A DNA stretch of 21,402 bases from an uncultured Pseudomonadota bacterium (lineage in GTDB: Bacteria > Pseudomonadota > Gammaproteobacteria > Burkholderiales > SG8-39), in the NCBI GenBank assembly GCA_903895005.1, contig CAITSH010000293.1, forward strand, positions 1-21,402. The letters are read 5' to 3'. Of the stretch, positions 7,010 to 13,947 are shown in pieces. The translations under genes were made by a program, and so were the position numbers. The notes beneath the pieces were generated by a model that was not told the DNA's origin, did no database searches, and saw only the letters and a program-made list of their open reading frames with translations. Numbering within the stretch: the stretch's first letter is position 1; the number at the start of each line of letters is the position of its first letter.

Positions 7010-8284
7010 TTATGCGGAGGGGACGTAGCGCGCGCGCGGCCGCAACAGATAGCCGGCGAGGCGTTGCTCCATGACATGGGCGATCCAGCCGGCCGTGCGG
7101 CCGAGCGCCCATAACGCGCCGGCACTGCGCGCGGGCAGGTTGAGCGCGGCGCAAAGTGCCACCAGCCCGACTTCGATGCTCGGGCGCAAATGCAGCGCGC
7201 CCTCTGCCTCTTCGATGTACTGGTAAATCAACTGGGCGCGCTCGCTGCGCTTGGCAAAGTCTTGCGCCATGCGCAGCAGAAAACGCGCGCGCGGGTCGCC
7301 TTTGGGATACACCGGTAAATTGAAGCCGGGGACGCGCGCGCCGGACTGTTCGAGGGCCGCCAGTTGCTGGCGCATGTCTGCGCGGTTGCGCGCGTTGCGC
7401 AGCAGGTCCTCGGCGCGGTCGCAGCCGCCGCCCAGGGACGCCCCCGAGTGCGTGCCGATTGCGGCGAGGATGCAGGCACGCAGTTCGGCACCGGTGGATG
7501 CCGCGACGCGCGCCGCGAAGGTCGATGAAGACAGTTCGTGGTCTGCGCACAAGACCAGCGCGGCGTTGAGGGCGGCTACCTTGTCCGGCCCGGCCTTGGG
7601 GTTGAGCAGGTGTATGGCGGTGGCCGCCACCGGGGCCGATTTGGGTGGCATGTGAAAACCCGGCGTTTTGCCCAGGTAGCCGAGGCAGCCGGTCAGGGTC
7701 TGGATCAGCTGGCGGGCCGCCGGGATGGTCGTGCCACGGCGGATTTCGCTGCCGGCGCCTTCGGCGGCGCCCAGCATGGAGGTCGCCAGTGCATCGATGC
7801 GCAGCAGCGGCAGCGGATCCGGTTGCAAAGCGGCGCCGTCCATGGCCTTGCCAAACCCGGCAGGCAGCGGCTCGCAATCCCAGACCAGCGGGTCGTGGTG
7901 CAGCACGCCGGTCCAGAGCAACTCTGCGGCGGCTTCAAACGAACAACCCTGGCGTGCCAGATCGAGCGCGAGCCGGCCGCGGTAGCGCGGGCCTTCCGGG
8001 GTGATTTCGGTGACCGCGGTGGTGATGACCGGGTGCCCCCAGCGCAAGGCCGTTGCCGCCGGCATGCCCTGTCCCTGGCGGGCTTCGGCTTGGGCGCGGA
8101 CCTTGTCGATGTCCTCGCGGTAATACAGCTTTTGCTTGCGGTTGGGCTGGTTCACCGAGCGGATCAGGCCGCGGCTTACGTAGGTGTAGAGCGTCTGCGG
8201 CTTGATTGCCAGCAAGTCGATCGCCTCGGCTGCGGTGACGTAGTCCGAAGTCGGCGGGGAGGGGGGGGTGACGGGATGGGTCAT
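7010..8284 (-). CDS. HTH-domain / citrate-synthase-fold fusion, probable regulator
   Basis: A 424-residue fusion. Residues about 15-62 form a MerR/excisionase-like winged helix (DYVTAAEAIDLLAIKPQTLY, RGLIR, then KLYYREDIDKV). Residues about 80-424 are a citrate-synthase fold, with ADHELSSSTFAARV, GTHSGAS and GRTAGWIAH recognisable. Compared with E. coli citrate synthase, H229 and H264 are kept (H249, H279). The second catalytic histidine is replaced by Leu323 in GFNLPVY (usual GFGHxxY), and the catalytic Asp362 aligns with Glu371. Normal citrate synthesis is therefore doubtful. The start at 8284 is chosen because the HTH begins right after it and a TATAAT box (8313-8318) would place transcription initiation near 8306; the frame stays open upstream only as antisense to the oxygenase gene. 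It is divergent from that operon. I infer a metabolite-sensing transcription regulator; an altered acyl-CoA enzyme is the alternative. Confidence 0.85.
   Translation of the reverse strand: MTHPVTPPSPPTSDYVTAAEAIDLLAIKPQTLYTYVSRGLIRSVNQPNRKQKLYYREDIDKVRAQAEARQGQGMPAATALRWGHPVITTAVTEITPEGPRYRGRLALDLARQGCSFEAAAELLWTGVLHHDPLVWDCEPLPAGFGKAMDGAALQPDPLPLLRIDALATSMLGAAEGAGSEIRRGTTIPAARQLIQTLTGCLGYLGKTPGFHMPPKSAPVAATAIHLLNPKAGPDKVAALNAALVLCADHELSSSTFAARVAASTGAELRACILAAIGTHSGASLGGGCDRAEDLLRNARNRADMRQQLAALEQSGARVPGFNLPVYPKGDPRARFLLRMAQDFAKRSERAQLIYQYIEEAEGALHLRPSIEVGLVALCAALNLPARSAGALWALGRTAGWIAHVMEQRLAGYLLRPRARYVPSA
8261..8268. repeat. Homopolymer tract (8 C on the coding strand)
   Basis: Eight consecutive G on the plus strand are eight C in codons 6-8 of the HTH-citrate-synthase gene, just after its start. 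A further G4 (8256-8259) follows after one interrupting base. Slippage here would shift the frame before the DNA-binding domain. Confidence 0.8.
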
Positions 8285-8312
8285 CGGTACGGGTGAAAGC
8301 GGCGCGAGCGGC

Positions 8313-8318
8313 ATTATA
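8313..8318 (-). promoter_or_regulatory. -10 box of the HTH-citrate-synthase gene promoter
   Basis: A perfect TATAAT on the minus strand, 29-34 bases upstream of the ATG at 8284. It predicts a transcript leader of about 20 bases. No good -35 element is visible at 16-19 bases; instead the spacer is filled by the palindrome at 8319-8334. That geometry resembles MerR-type promoters, where the dyad sits between -35 and -10. Confidence 0.55.
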
Positions 8319-8334
8319 TCGATTTGGAAATCGA
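8319..8334. promoter_or_regulatory. Candidate operator palindrome in the divergent promoter region
   Basis: TCGATTT-GG-AAATCGA is a perfect inverted repeat with 7-base arms and a 2-base centre. It directly abuts the TATAAT box of the minus-strand gene and ends 6 bases before a TTGACA box on the plus strand. It is therefore placed to control both divergent transcripts. The neighbouring fusion gene encodes a DNA-binding domain, which makes it the first candidate to bind here. Confidence 0.5.
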
Positions 8335-8340
8335 GATTGA

Positions 8341-8368
8341 TTGACATTCCGCGTGGGCGTAGCATCCT
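8341..8368 (+). promoter_or_regulatory. Candidate promoter of the catabolic operon
   Basis: A perfect -35 TTGACA (8341-8346) is followed after 16 bases by a weak -10 CATCCT (8363-8368, 3 of 6 matches). A good -35 with a poor -10 fits an activator-dependent promoter. The distance to the ATG at 8396 allows a leader of about 20 bases that includes the GGAGGA ribosome site. Confidence 0.4.
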
Positions 8369-8395
8369 GACTCGTTTCAGGTGGAGGAGAACACA

Positions 8396-9631
8396 ATGGG
8401 CGACAAACCAGCCTTTCCCGGCTACCAATGGCCTGAAGGGGGGCTTTCCCGCGTGCCCTATTGGGCTTATTCGGACCCCGAGCTTTACAAGCGGGAACAA
8501 GAGCGCATTTTTTGCGGCAAGAGCTGGGCCTACGTCGCGCTTGAGGCCGAAATCCCCAATTCGGGCGACTACAAGCGCACCTTTATCGGCGACAAGCCGG
8601 TGGTCGTGACGCGCGATGAGGACGGTTCCGTTAACGTGTTCGAGAACCGTTGCGCCCATCGTGGCGTGCAGTTCTGCCAGAAGCATCTTGGCAACACGCC
8701 CGAGTTCATGTGTCCCTACCACCAGTGGACCTACAACCTGAAGGGCGATCTTATCGGCGTGCCTTTCCGGCGCGGCGTGAAAAAGCAGGGCGGCATGCCC
8801 GACGATTTCGACCCGAAAGACCACGGCCTGCGCAAACTCAAGGTATCCGTACGCAACGGCGCGATATTCGCGTCGTTCGCCGATGATGTCGAGCCGTTCG
8901 AGGCCTTCCTGGGCACCTCGATGCTCGCGCTATACGACCGTATTTTCGACGGCCGCAAACTCGAGGTGCTGGGCTATTCGCGCCAGCTCATCCCGGCCAA
9001 TTGGAAACTGATGTTCGAGAACATCAAGGACCCGTACCACGCCAGCCTGCTGCATGTTTTTCTCGTTAGCTTCGGCCTGTTTCGCGCCGATTCGCCCTCC
9101 AAGGTGCAGATGGATCCCACCGGCCGCCACGGCGCGCTGATTTCCTGGAAGGGCGACCAGGCCAAGACCGATGCGCTGTCGGACATGAAGTCCTTCAAGG
9201 AGGATTTCAAGTTGAACGATACGACCATGCTGCAGCCGCACCGGGAGTTCCCGGAGTACACCGTGGTGATGACCACGCTGTGGCCCAACCTGATCATCCA
9301 GCAGCAGTCCAACACCCTGGCGATGCGCCAGCTGGTAACCCGCGGACCGGGTGAATTCGAGCTGGCCTGGACATTTTTTGGCTACGCCGACGACGATGCC
9401 GAGATGAAAACGCGCCGGTTGCGCCAGGCCAACCTGATGGGACCGGCCGGGTTTGTGTCGGCCGACGACAGCGAGGTGATGAAGTATTCGCAGCAGGGTA
9501 TTGCGCCCTCGCCCGCCGCCGAAGGCATCATGGAGATGGGCGGGCGTGACTGGCACGACGAACCGCACATGGTGACCGAGTGCGCGATCCGGTCGTTTTA
9601 CGATTACTACCGTAAAGTCATGGAGCTGTAA
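8396..9631 (+). CDS. Salicylate-5-hydroxylase-type oxygenase, large subunit
   Basis: A 411-residue ring-hydroxylating oxygenase alpha subunit. Rieske cluster ligands are C86-x-H88 and C106-x2-H109. The mononuclear iron site is D212-x2-H215-x4-H220, with D357/D358 (SADDSEV) as the probable third ligand. SRVPYWAYSDPELYKRE, FKRTFIGDKPVV, GDLIGVPFRRGVKKQ, NIKDPYHASLLH and MGPAGFVSADD closely resemble NagG, the salicylate 5-hydroxylase large subunit, which makes gentisate. The ATG at 8396 is chosen because GGAGGA (8383-8388) lies 7 bases upstream; an apparent GTG start at 8381 overlaps that ribosome site. Its stop overlaps the small-subunit start (TAATG). The exact substrate (salicylate, anthranilate or a substituted analogue) cannot be read from sequence. 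Confidence 0.92.
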   Translation: MGDKPAFPGYQWPEGGLSRVPYWAYSDPELYKREQERIFCGKSWAYVALEAEIPNSGDYKRTFIGDKPVVVTRDEDGSVNVFENRCAHRGVQFCQKHLGNTPEFMCPYHQWTYNLKGDLIGVPFRRGVKKQGGMPDDFDPKDHGLRKLKVSVRNGAIFASFADDVEPFEAFLGTSMLALYDRIFDGRKLEVLGYSRQLIPANWKLMFENIKDPYHASLLHVFLVSFGLFRADSPSKVQMDPTGRHGALISWKGDQAKTDALSDMKSFKEDFKLNDTTMLQPHREFPEYTVVMTTLWPNLIIQQQSNTLAMRQLVTRGPGEFELAWTFFGYADDDAEMKTRRLRQANLMGPAGFVSADDSEVMKYSQQGIAPSPAAEGIMEMGGRDWHDEPHMVTECAIRSFYDYYRKVMEL

Positions 9632-10131
9632 TGGCCGCCGCCGAACGTTACCTGAACATGAGCGCGAGCGAGTTGCGCCTTGAACTCGAAGAGCTCTACG
9701 CCGAGTACGCCGGATGCCTGGACGAGGACCGGTTTGAGGACTGGCCGGGCTTTTTTACCGACGACTGCATCTACAAGATCATCCCGCGTGAGAATTTCGA
9801 GCGAGGACTGCCGCTTGCCACCTGGAGGTCCGAAGGTCGTGCCGGCCTGCTTGATCGCGTGGTGGGCATTCGCAAGACCATGATGTACGCGCCCCGCTAC
9901 ATGCGCCGCATGCTGTCGGGCATCCGCATCATGGGTTGGAAGGACGGTGAGTTGTCGGTGCGCGCCAATTACCTCGCGCTTGAGACGCTCAACGACGACA
10001 CGACCAAGGTGTTCAACGCCGGGCAATACCAAGACAAGCTCGTGGTCTCGGACGAGCGCCTTCGCTTTCGCGAAAAGTTGTGCATATTCGACACGCTGCT
10101 GGTGCCCAACAGCCTGATTTATCCCCTTTGA
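9631..10131 (+). CDS. Ring-hydroxylating oxygenase, small (beta) subunit
   Basis: A 166-residue beta subunit with the SnoaL/cystatin-like fold of the aromatic-ring-hydroxylase beta family. Diagnostic stretches include YAGCLDEDRFEDWPGFFTDDC, IIPRENFERGLPLAT, DRVVGIRKTMMYAPRYMRRM and the C-terminal LRFREKLCIFDT, all similar to NagH. It has no cofactor and supports the alpha3-beta3 hexamer of the oxygenase. It begins at the last base of the large-subunit stop codon (TAATG), which implies translational coupling and fixed stoichiometry. Length is normal for the family. Confidence 0.92.
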   Translation: MAAAERYLNMSASELRLELEELYAEYAGCLDEDRFEDWPGFFTDDCIYKIIPRENFERGLPLATWRSEGRAGLLDRVVGIRKTMMYAPRYMRRMLSGIRIMGWKDGELSVRANYLALETLNDDTTKVFNAGQYQDKLVVSDERLRFREKLCIFDTLLVPNSLIYPL

Positions 10132-10170
10132 TGTTCAACCTGATTGCAATTTGATTGCCGCCCCGAACCC

Positions 10171-10488
10171 ATGACACAAAACTGGACAAAAGTAGCCCAA
10201 GTGAGTGATGTACCCGAAGACGGAACCCTGCTGGTTGACGTCGGTGCCGAACCGGTCTGCCTGTATAACCTTGCCGGCAAGATCTATGCGACGCACGACA
10301 ACTGCAGCCACGGACAGGCCAGCCTCGCCGACGGTTTTGTCGATGGCGAATACATCGAGTGCCCGCTGCACCAGGGCACTTTCCATATCCCGACCGGCAA
10401 GGCTGCGGGCGTGCCGTGCAAGGTGGACATCAAGAGTTATCCGGTAAAGATCGAGGGTGGTGCCGTATTCGTGGCGTCCGCCGAATGA
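10171..10488 (+). CDS. Rieske-type ferredoxin of the oxygenase
   Basis: A 105-residue soluble [2Fe-2S] ferredoxin with Rieske ligands C45-x-H47 (NCSHG) and C64-x2-H67 (CPLHQ), similar to NagAb and NahAb. It carries electrons from a ferredoxin reductase to the oxygenase large subunit. The ATG at 10171 is chosen because it gives the standard N-terminus (MTQNWTKVAQVSDVPEDGTL); an upstream TTG at 10144 has no support. The reductase itself is absent from the window, so it must be encoded elsewhere or supplied by another system. The stop codon overlaps the next gene's start by four bases (ATGA). Confidence 0.93.
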   Translation: MTQNWTKVAQVSDVPEDGTLLVDVGAEPVCLYNLAGKIYATHDNCSHGQASLADGFVDGEYIECPLHQGTFHIPTGKAAGVPCKVDIKSYPVKIEGGAVFVASAE

Positions 10489-11480
10489 GCGATCCCATCT
10501 GGATCACCGAAGCCGAGGTCGTCGGCTTGATGGACCTGGGCGAGGCCATCGCGGCCCTCGAGTCGGCCATGCGTGCCGAGGCCAAGGGCGACGCGCAGAA
10601 CATGACCAAGACGCTGATGCAGTATGGCAAGAGCAACCTGCATGCGATTGGCGCGCGTCTGGACGGGCTGGTGGGTACCAAGACCTGGGCGCACACCGAG
10701 GGTGGAACCTGCCCTTTGCTGCTGCTCTGGGACGCGCAAAACGGTTCCCTCGTCGCCGTAATCGAGGCCTTTGCCATGGGCAATATGCGCACCGGTGGGA
10801 TTTCCGGTGTCGCAGCCGACTGGCTGGCCGATCCTGCGGCTAAAGTCATGGGCCTTGTCGGCACGGGAAAGCAGGCCTTGTCGCAGGTGGGCACCATGCT
10901 GGCGGTGCGCCCCCTGGAGCGCCTGCAAGTCTTCAGTCCGACCGCGGAAAAGCGCGCGGCCTTCGCCGCAAAGGCGCGCGAGGAGTTCGGCATTGAGGTC
11001 GCCGAAGTGGATTCTGTCGAGGCCGCCTGCAAGGGCGCACAGATCGTCACGCTGGTGACGCGTGCGACCAAACCGGTGCTGACCGCGGCAATGCTTGAGA
11101 AAGGTACCCACCTTAACGCGGTGGGCGCGATCGGGCCCGATCGCGAGGAATTCACGCAGGATGTGTTCGCCCGCGTCTCCGCTGTTGCCGTCGACAACCT
11201 TCCCGGCGTTCAGCAACTTTCGCGCGAATTCATGACGCAATACGACAAGGCCGGCTGGGACAATGTGCCTACGCTGGCCAAGTTGATCGCGTCGGGACGG
11301 CGTCGCACGCCGCAGGACGACATCACCTTGTTTAAGGCCATGGGTATGGGCATCTCGGACCTTGCCCTTGGCGTCGAACTCGTCAGGCGCGCGCGCGCGC
11401 AGGGTGTCGGGCGCAGCCTGCCCCAACCGAAAAAAGCCAAAGTCCGTCTTGCGCCCCGCAAGGCGCAGGCGGCGAATTGA
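10485..11480 (+). CDS. Ornithine cyclodeaminase / mu-crystallin family protein
   Basis: A 331-residue NAD(P)-dependent protein of the OCD/mu-crystallin family, which includes ornithine cyclodeaminase, alanine dehydrogenase and ketimine reductases. The dinucleotide-binding loop is G126-x-G128 in GLVGTGKQA (residues 123-131). Family stretches include GTKTWAH, AMGNMRTGGISGVAADWL, THLNAVGAIGPDREE and DDITLFKAMGMGISDLALG. The start overlaps the ferredoxin stop (ATGA), so it is translationally coupled to the oxygenase genes. That makes a catabolic role more likely than amino-acid biosynthesis. I infer oxidation, deamination or imine reduction of a nitrogen-bearing pathway intermediate. The C-terminal ~20 residues are a Lys/Arg/Ala-rich tail beyond the usual family end. 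Confidence 0.88.
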   Translation: MSDPIWITEAEVVGLMDLGEAIAALESAMRAEAKGDAQNMTKTLMQYGKSNLHAIGARLDGLVGTKTWAHTEGGTCPLLLLWDAQNGSLVAVIEAFAMGNMRTGGISGVAADWLADPAAKVMGLVGTGKQALSQVGTMLAVRPLERLQVFSPTAEKRAAFAAKAREEFGIEVAEVDSVEAACKGAQIVTLVTRATKPVLTAAMLEKGTHLNAVGAIGPDREEFTQDVFARVSAVAVDNLPGVQQLSREFMTQYDKAGWDNVPTLAKLIASGRRRTPQDDITLFKAMGMGISDLALGVELVRRARAQGVGRSLPQPKKAKVRLAPRKAQAAN

Positions 11481-11539
11481 ATTGAACCAAATCACCACAC
11501 CTCGCACATAGCATCAACGGTCAACACAAGGAGCCTGTC

Positions 11540-12661
11540 ATGAGCAACGATTACCGCATGGACTTTGCCAACCTTAAGGGCAAATTTATTGACTTCACCG
11601 GCAAGCCGCGCGCCACCGAAAACGACTTGTGGGCACCCATAGTCATTACCAAGGAAGAAATCGACGCCGAGGTGCAGCGCCTTGCCGACTCGGCGGTGCC
11701 GGGCAACGGCCGCCGCGAATCGTTGATCGTGCATCCGAGCGCGAAGGACTACGCGCCGGGCATGGCGCCGGGCATTCAGGTGCGCCTGTCGGTGTTGAAG
11801 CCGGGTGAAAAAAGCGCGCCCTTTCGCCACAACGCGACAGAGGTCAACTTTTGCATAGGCGGTGCCGGCCATACCATGGTCGGCGGCAAGCGCATCGACT
11901 TCCAGCAATACGACGTGTGGAACCATCCGTCCTACAACACCTATTTCCACGTCAACGACACCAAGGAATTACAGGTGCGCCTGACTTACTCCAACGCCTC
12001 GTTGCTGCAGCACATGCAGGTGTATGTCGCCGACGAGGAACCCCTGGTGCAGGTCGCATCGGCGGAGAAAAAGACTGAACCTGCCGATCCGCGCCGGAAA
12101 AGCCCTTATGGCATGTTCCCCATAGGCAGCGACGGCGGCATGCTGATGCCCTATGAAGTGCTGATCAACCCGCAGGTGGTTAACGACAACCCGCTGTACT
12201 TTCCGTGGCAGCAGGTCAAAAAGGAACTCGACAAGCTCGAGGCCCTGGGCAAGGACTACGTCGGCCGCCGCCTATATATGTATTACAACCCGGTCACCGG
12301 GCGCTGCAATGGCATCACGCCGAATTTTTTCGCCACCATGACCATACGCCCGCCGAAGATTGTCGACCGCCCGCACCGTCATGTCTCGGCGGCGATTAAT
12401 TACTATTTTTCCGGCCAGGGCTATAGCGTTGTCGCGGGTAACCGCTATGAGTGGAAGGCCGGCGATCTGATGTTGTCGGCGCCGGGCTGGGCGGTGCACA
12501 ACCATGCTTCCTACGACGACTATGTTTACGAGCTGACGATACAAGACCAGCCGCTGAATATTTTCATGGAGTCGTTGCTCTGGCAGGAAGACCTCAAGCA
12601 CCCGGCCGCCGTGCTGGGCACCGAAAGCGGCTTCGAGACCAACCGGCAAAAAGCCGCCTAG
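11540..12661 (+). CDS. Bicupin ring-cleavage dioxygenase (gentisate/salicylate type)
   Basis: A 373-residue two-cupin protein related to gentisate 1,2-dioxygenase and to salicylate or aminosalicylate dioxygenases, which use Fe(II) to cleave the ring between the carboxyl- and hydroxyl-bearing carbons. The second cupin has an intact metal set, H279-x-H281 (RPHRHV) and H320 (WAVHNH). The first cupin is damaged: the usual H-x-H is F95-x-H97, and the third ligand position reads F136-H137. Classical gentisate dioxygenases normally carry the iron in the N-terminal cupin, so the active site has probably moved. AAGGAG (11528-11533) lies 6 bases before the ATG. It is the last gene of the operon, 59 bases after the OCD gene. 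The ring-cleavage call is strong; the exact substrate is inferred. Confidence 0.85.
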   Translation: MSNDYRMDFANLKGKFIDFTGKPRATENDLWAPIVITKEEIDAEVQRLADSAVPGNGRRESLIVHPSAKDYAPGMAPGIQVRLSVLKPGEKSAPFRHNATEVNFCIGGAGHTMVGGKRIDFQQYDVWNHPSYNTYFHVNDTKELQVRLTYSNASLLQHMQVYVADEEPLVQVASAEKKTEPADPRRKSPYGMFPIGSDGGMLMPYEVLINPQVVNDNPLYFPWQQVKKELDKLEALGKDYVGRRLYMYYNPVTGRCNGITPNFFATMTIRPPKIVDRPHRHVSAAINYYFSGQGYSVVAGNRYEWKAGDLMLSAPGWAVHNHASYDDYVYELTIQDQPLNIFMESLLWQEDLKHPAAVLGTESGFETNRQKAA

Positions 12662-12696
12662 CGGCATTCCGGACAAAACCTTTTTCTGAGAAACGA

Positions 12697-12739
12697 CAAC
12701 GCCCTGAAAGCCGCGTCCAGCGTGGCTTTCAGGGCGTTG
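12697..12739. terminator. Bidirectional hairpin terminator between convergent genes
   Basis: A perfect 16-base inverted repeat (12697-12712 with 12724-12739) encloses an 11-base loop. It lies between the converging bicupin and Bug receptor genes. The T tract is short on the plus side (GTGTTTAG), so it may work with Rho or by 3'-end stabilisation. The stem is very stable and correctly placed for both genes. Confidence 0.75.
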
Positions 12740-12758
12740 GTGTTTAGCGCGGTGGCGC

Positions 12759-13757
12759 TTAGTCGAGTTTGACGCCGATCGCCTTGACCACCTTGGTGTA
12801 ACGGTCGACTTCGTTGCGAATCATTGCGGCGAATTGTTCCGGCGTGTTGCTGAGTGCTTCGGCACCGTTTTTGTCCATCAGGCTCTTGAAGTCCGCCGTC
12901 GCGGCGATAGCGCTGATTTCGCGGTTGAGGCGATCGATGATGGGCTGCGGCGTTCCGGCCGGCGCGAGCACGCCCAACCACAGCGCCGCTTCAAACCCCG
13001 GATAACCCAGTTCGGCCACGGTAGGCACATCGGGCAGGGCCGGGGAGCGGCGTGCGGTGCCGACGGCGAGTGCGCGCAGCTTGCCGGCCTTGGCGTTTTG
13101 CAGCAGCGCCGGCATCGAGCCGAACACTGACTGTACCTCGTTGGCGAGGATGGCGATGTCGGCCGGGCCGTTGCCCTTGTACGGGATATGGACGAGATTG
13201 ATCCTGGCTGCGTCCTTAAGCATTTCCATTGCGAGGTGGGTGGTCGAGCCGTTGCCGGCCGAGGCGTAATTGAGCTTACCCGGCTGGTTTTTGGCCAGCG
13301 TGACCAGTTCGCCCAGCGAGTTGGCCGGCACTTGCGGATTGACCACCAGCAGGTAGGGGGTGACGGCGACCAGTGACACCGGCGTAAAATTTTTGACCGG
13401 ATCGTAGGCAAGTTTGGAGTAGGCGCCTGCCGCCACGGCGTGGGTGCTGGTGGTGCCTATGGTCAGCGTGTAGCCGTCTGGCGCGGCCTTGGCCGCGAGA
13501 TCCGCGCCTATCGTGCCGCCGGCGCCGCCGCGGTTGTCGACGACCACCTGCTGCCCCAAGCGCTCGCTCAGCTTGAGCGCGACGATGCGCCCGATGATGT
13601 CGGTCGAACCGCCCGGCGGAAAGCCGATAATCAGCCGGATCGGTTTGTTTGGGTACTCCGATTGCGCCATGGATGGCAGTGCACAAAGCAGCAGGGCAAG
13701 GCCGGCGACGACTCCCTTCAGGGCGCGCAGCGGATGATGGCGTAGGGATGAGTTCAT
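12759..13757 (-). CDS. Bug/TctC-family periplasmic solute-binding protein
   Basis: A 332-residue extracytoplasmic receptor of the tripartite tricarboxylate transporter type. A signal peptide covers about residues 1-31 (hydrophobic VVAGLALLLCALPSMAQ). The ligand-binding signatures are PIRLIIGFPPGGSTDIIGR, VVVDNRGGAGGTIGAD, HIPYKGNGPA and DVPTVAELGYPGFEA. The ATG at 13757 is chosen because AAGGA lies 7 bases upstream and the signal peptide follows directly; the longer open frame to 14204 is antisense to the FAH gene. Such proteins bind carboxylates, including aromatic acids, and in Burkholderiales most are orphans. No TctA/TctB membrane genes are present. Its place between the ring-cleavage and FAH genes suggests it binds the pathway's substrate or a related acid. 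Confidence 0.92.
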   Translation of the reverse strand: MNSSLRHHPLRALKGVVAGLALLLCALPSMAQSEYPNKPIRLIIGFPPGGSTDIIGRIVALKLSERLGQQVVVDNRGGAGGTIGADLAAKAAPDGYTLTIGTTSTHAVAAGAYSKLAYDPVKNFTPVSLVAVTPYLLVVNPQVPANSLGELVTLAKNQPGKLNYASAGNGSTTHLAMEMLKDAARINLVHIPYKGNGPADIAILANEVQSVFGSMPALLQNAKAGKLRALAVGTARRSPALPDVPTVAELGYPGFEAALWLGVLAPAGTPQPIIDRLNREISAIAATADFKSLMDKNGAEALSNTPEQFAAMIRNEVDRYTKVVKAIGVKLD

Positions 13758-13947
13758 TGGTGGATCCTTCTGTTGGCCGGGTCTGTGCCCGGATGTTTGT
13801 ATATCTGGAGCGCCAAGCTTAACGGGGAATGATTTCGCCTGCCTGCGGACTGGGTTCCGGGCCGCTGCCAAAGTGACGCCGGTAGTGGATAATGCCGGCG
13901 CGCCATGTCTCCTTCGTTCAGACTGCCAGAAAAAGACGCCAAAACCG

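Noticed and set aside
7010..8284. Ordinary housekeeping citrate synthase (gltA)
   Set aside because: The N-terminal DNA-binding domain, the missing second catalytic His and the Asp-to-Glu change do not fit a housekeeping enzyme.
8366..8381. CCTGA...TCAGG inverted repeat just before the oxygenase ribosome site
   Set aside because: Arms of only 5 bases with a 6-base loop are common by chance. I do not claim a translational switch.
8285..8824. 180-codon N-terminal extension of the HTH-citrate-synthase frame
   Set aside because: This stretch is antisense to the start of the oxygenase gene, and the TATAAT box at 8313-8318 would lie inside it. The HTH domain starts right after the ATG at 8284.
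11384..11401. Alternating CG run in the OCD-family gene
   Set aside because: It encodes an Arg-Ala-Arg-Ala stretch in frame and is best explained by GC-rich codon use; no repeat array or regulatory role is supported.
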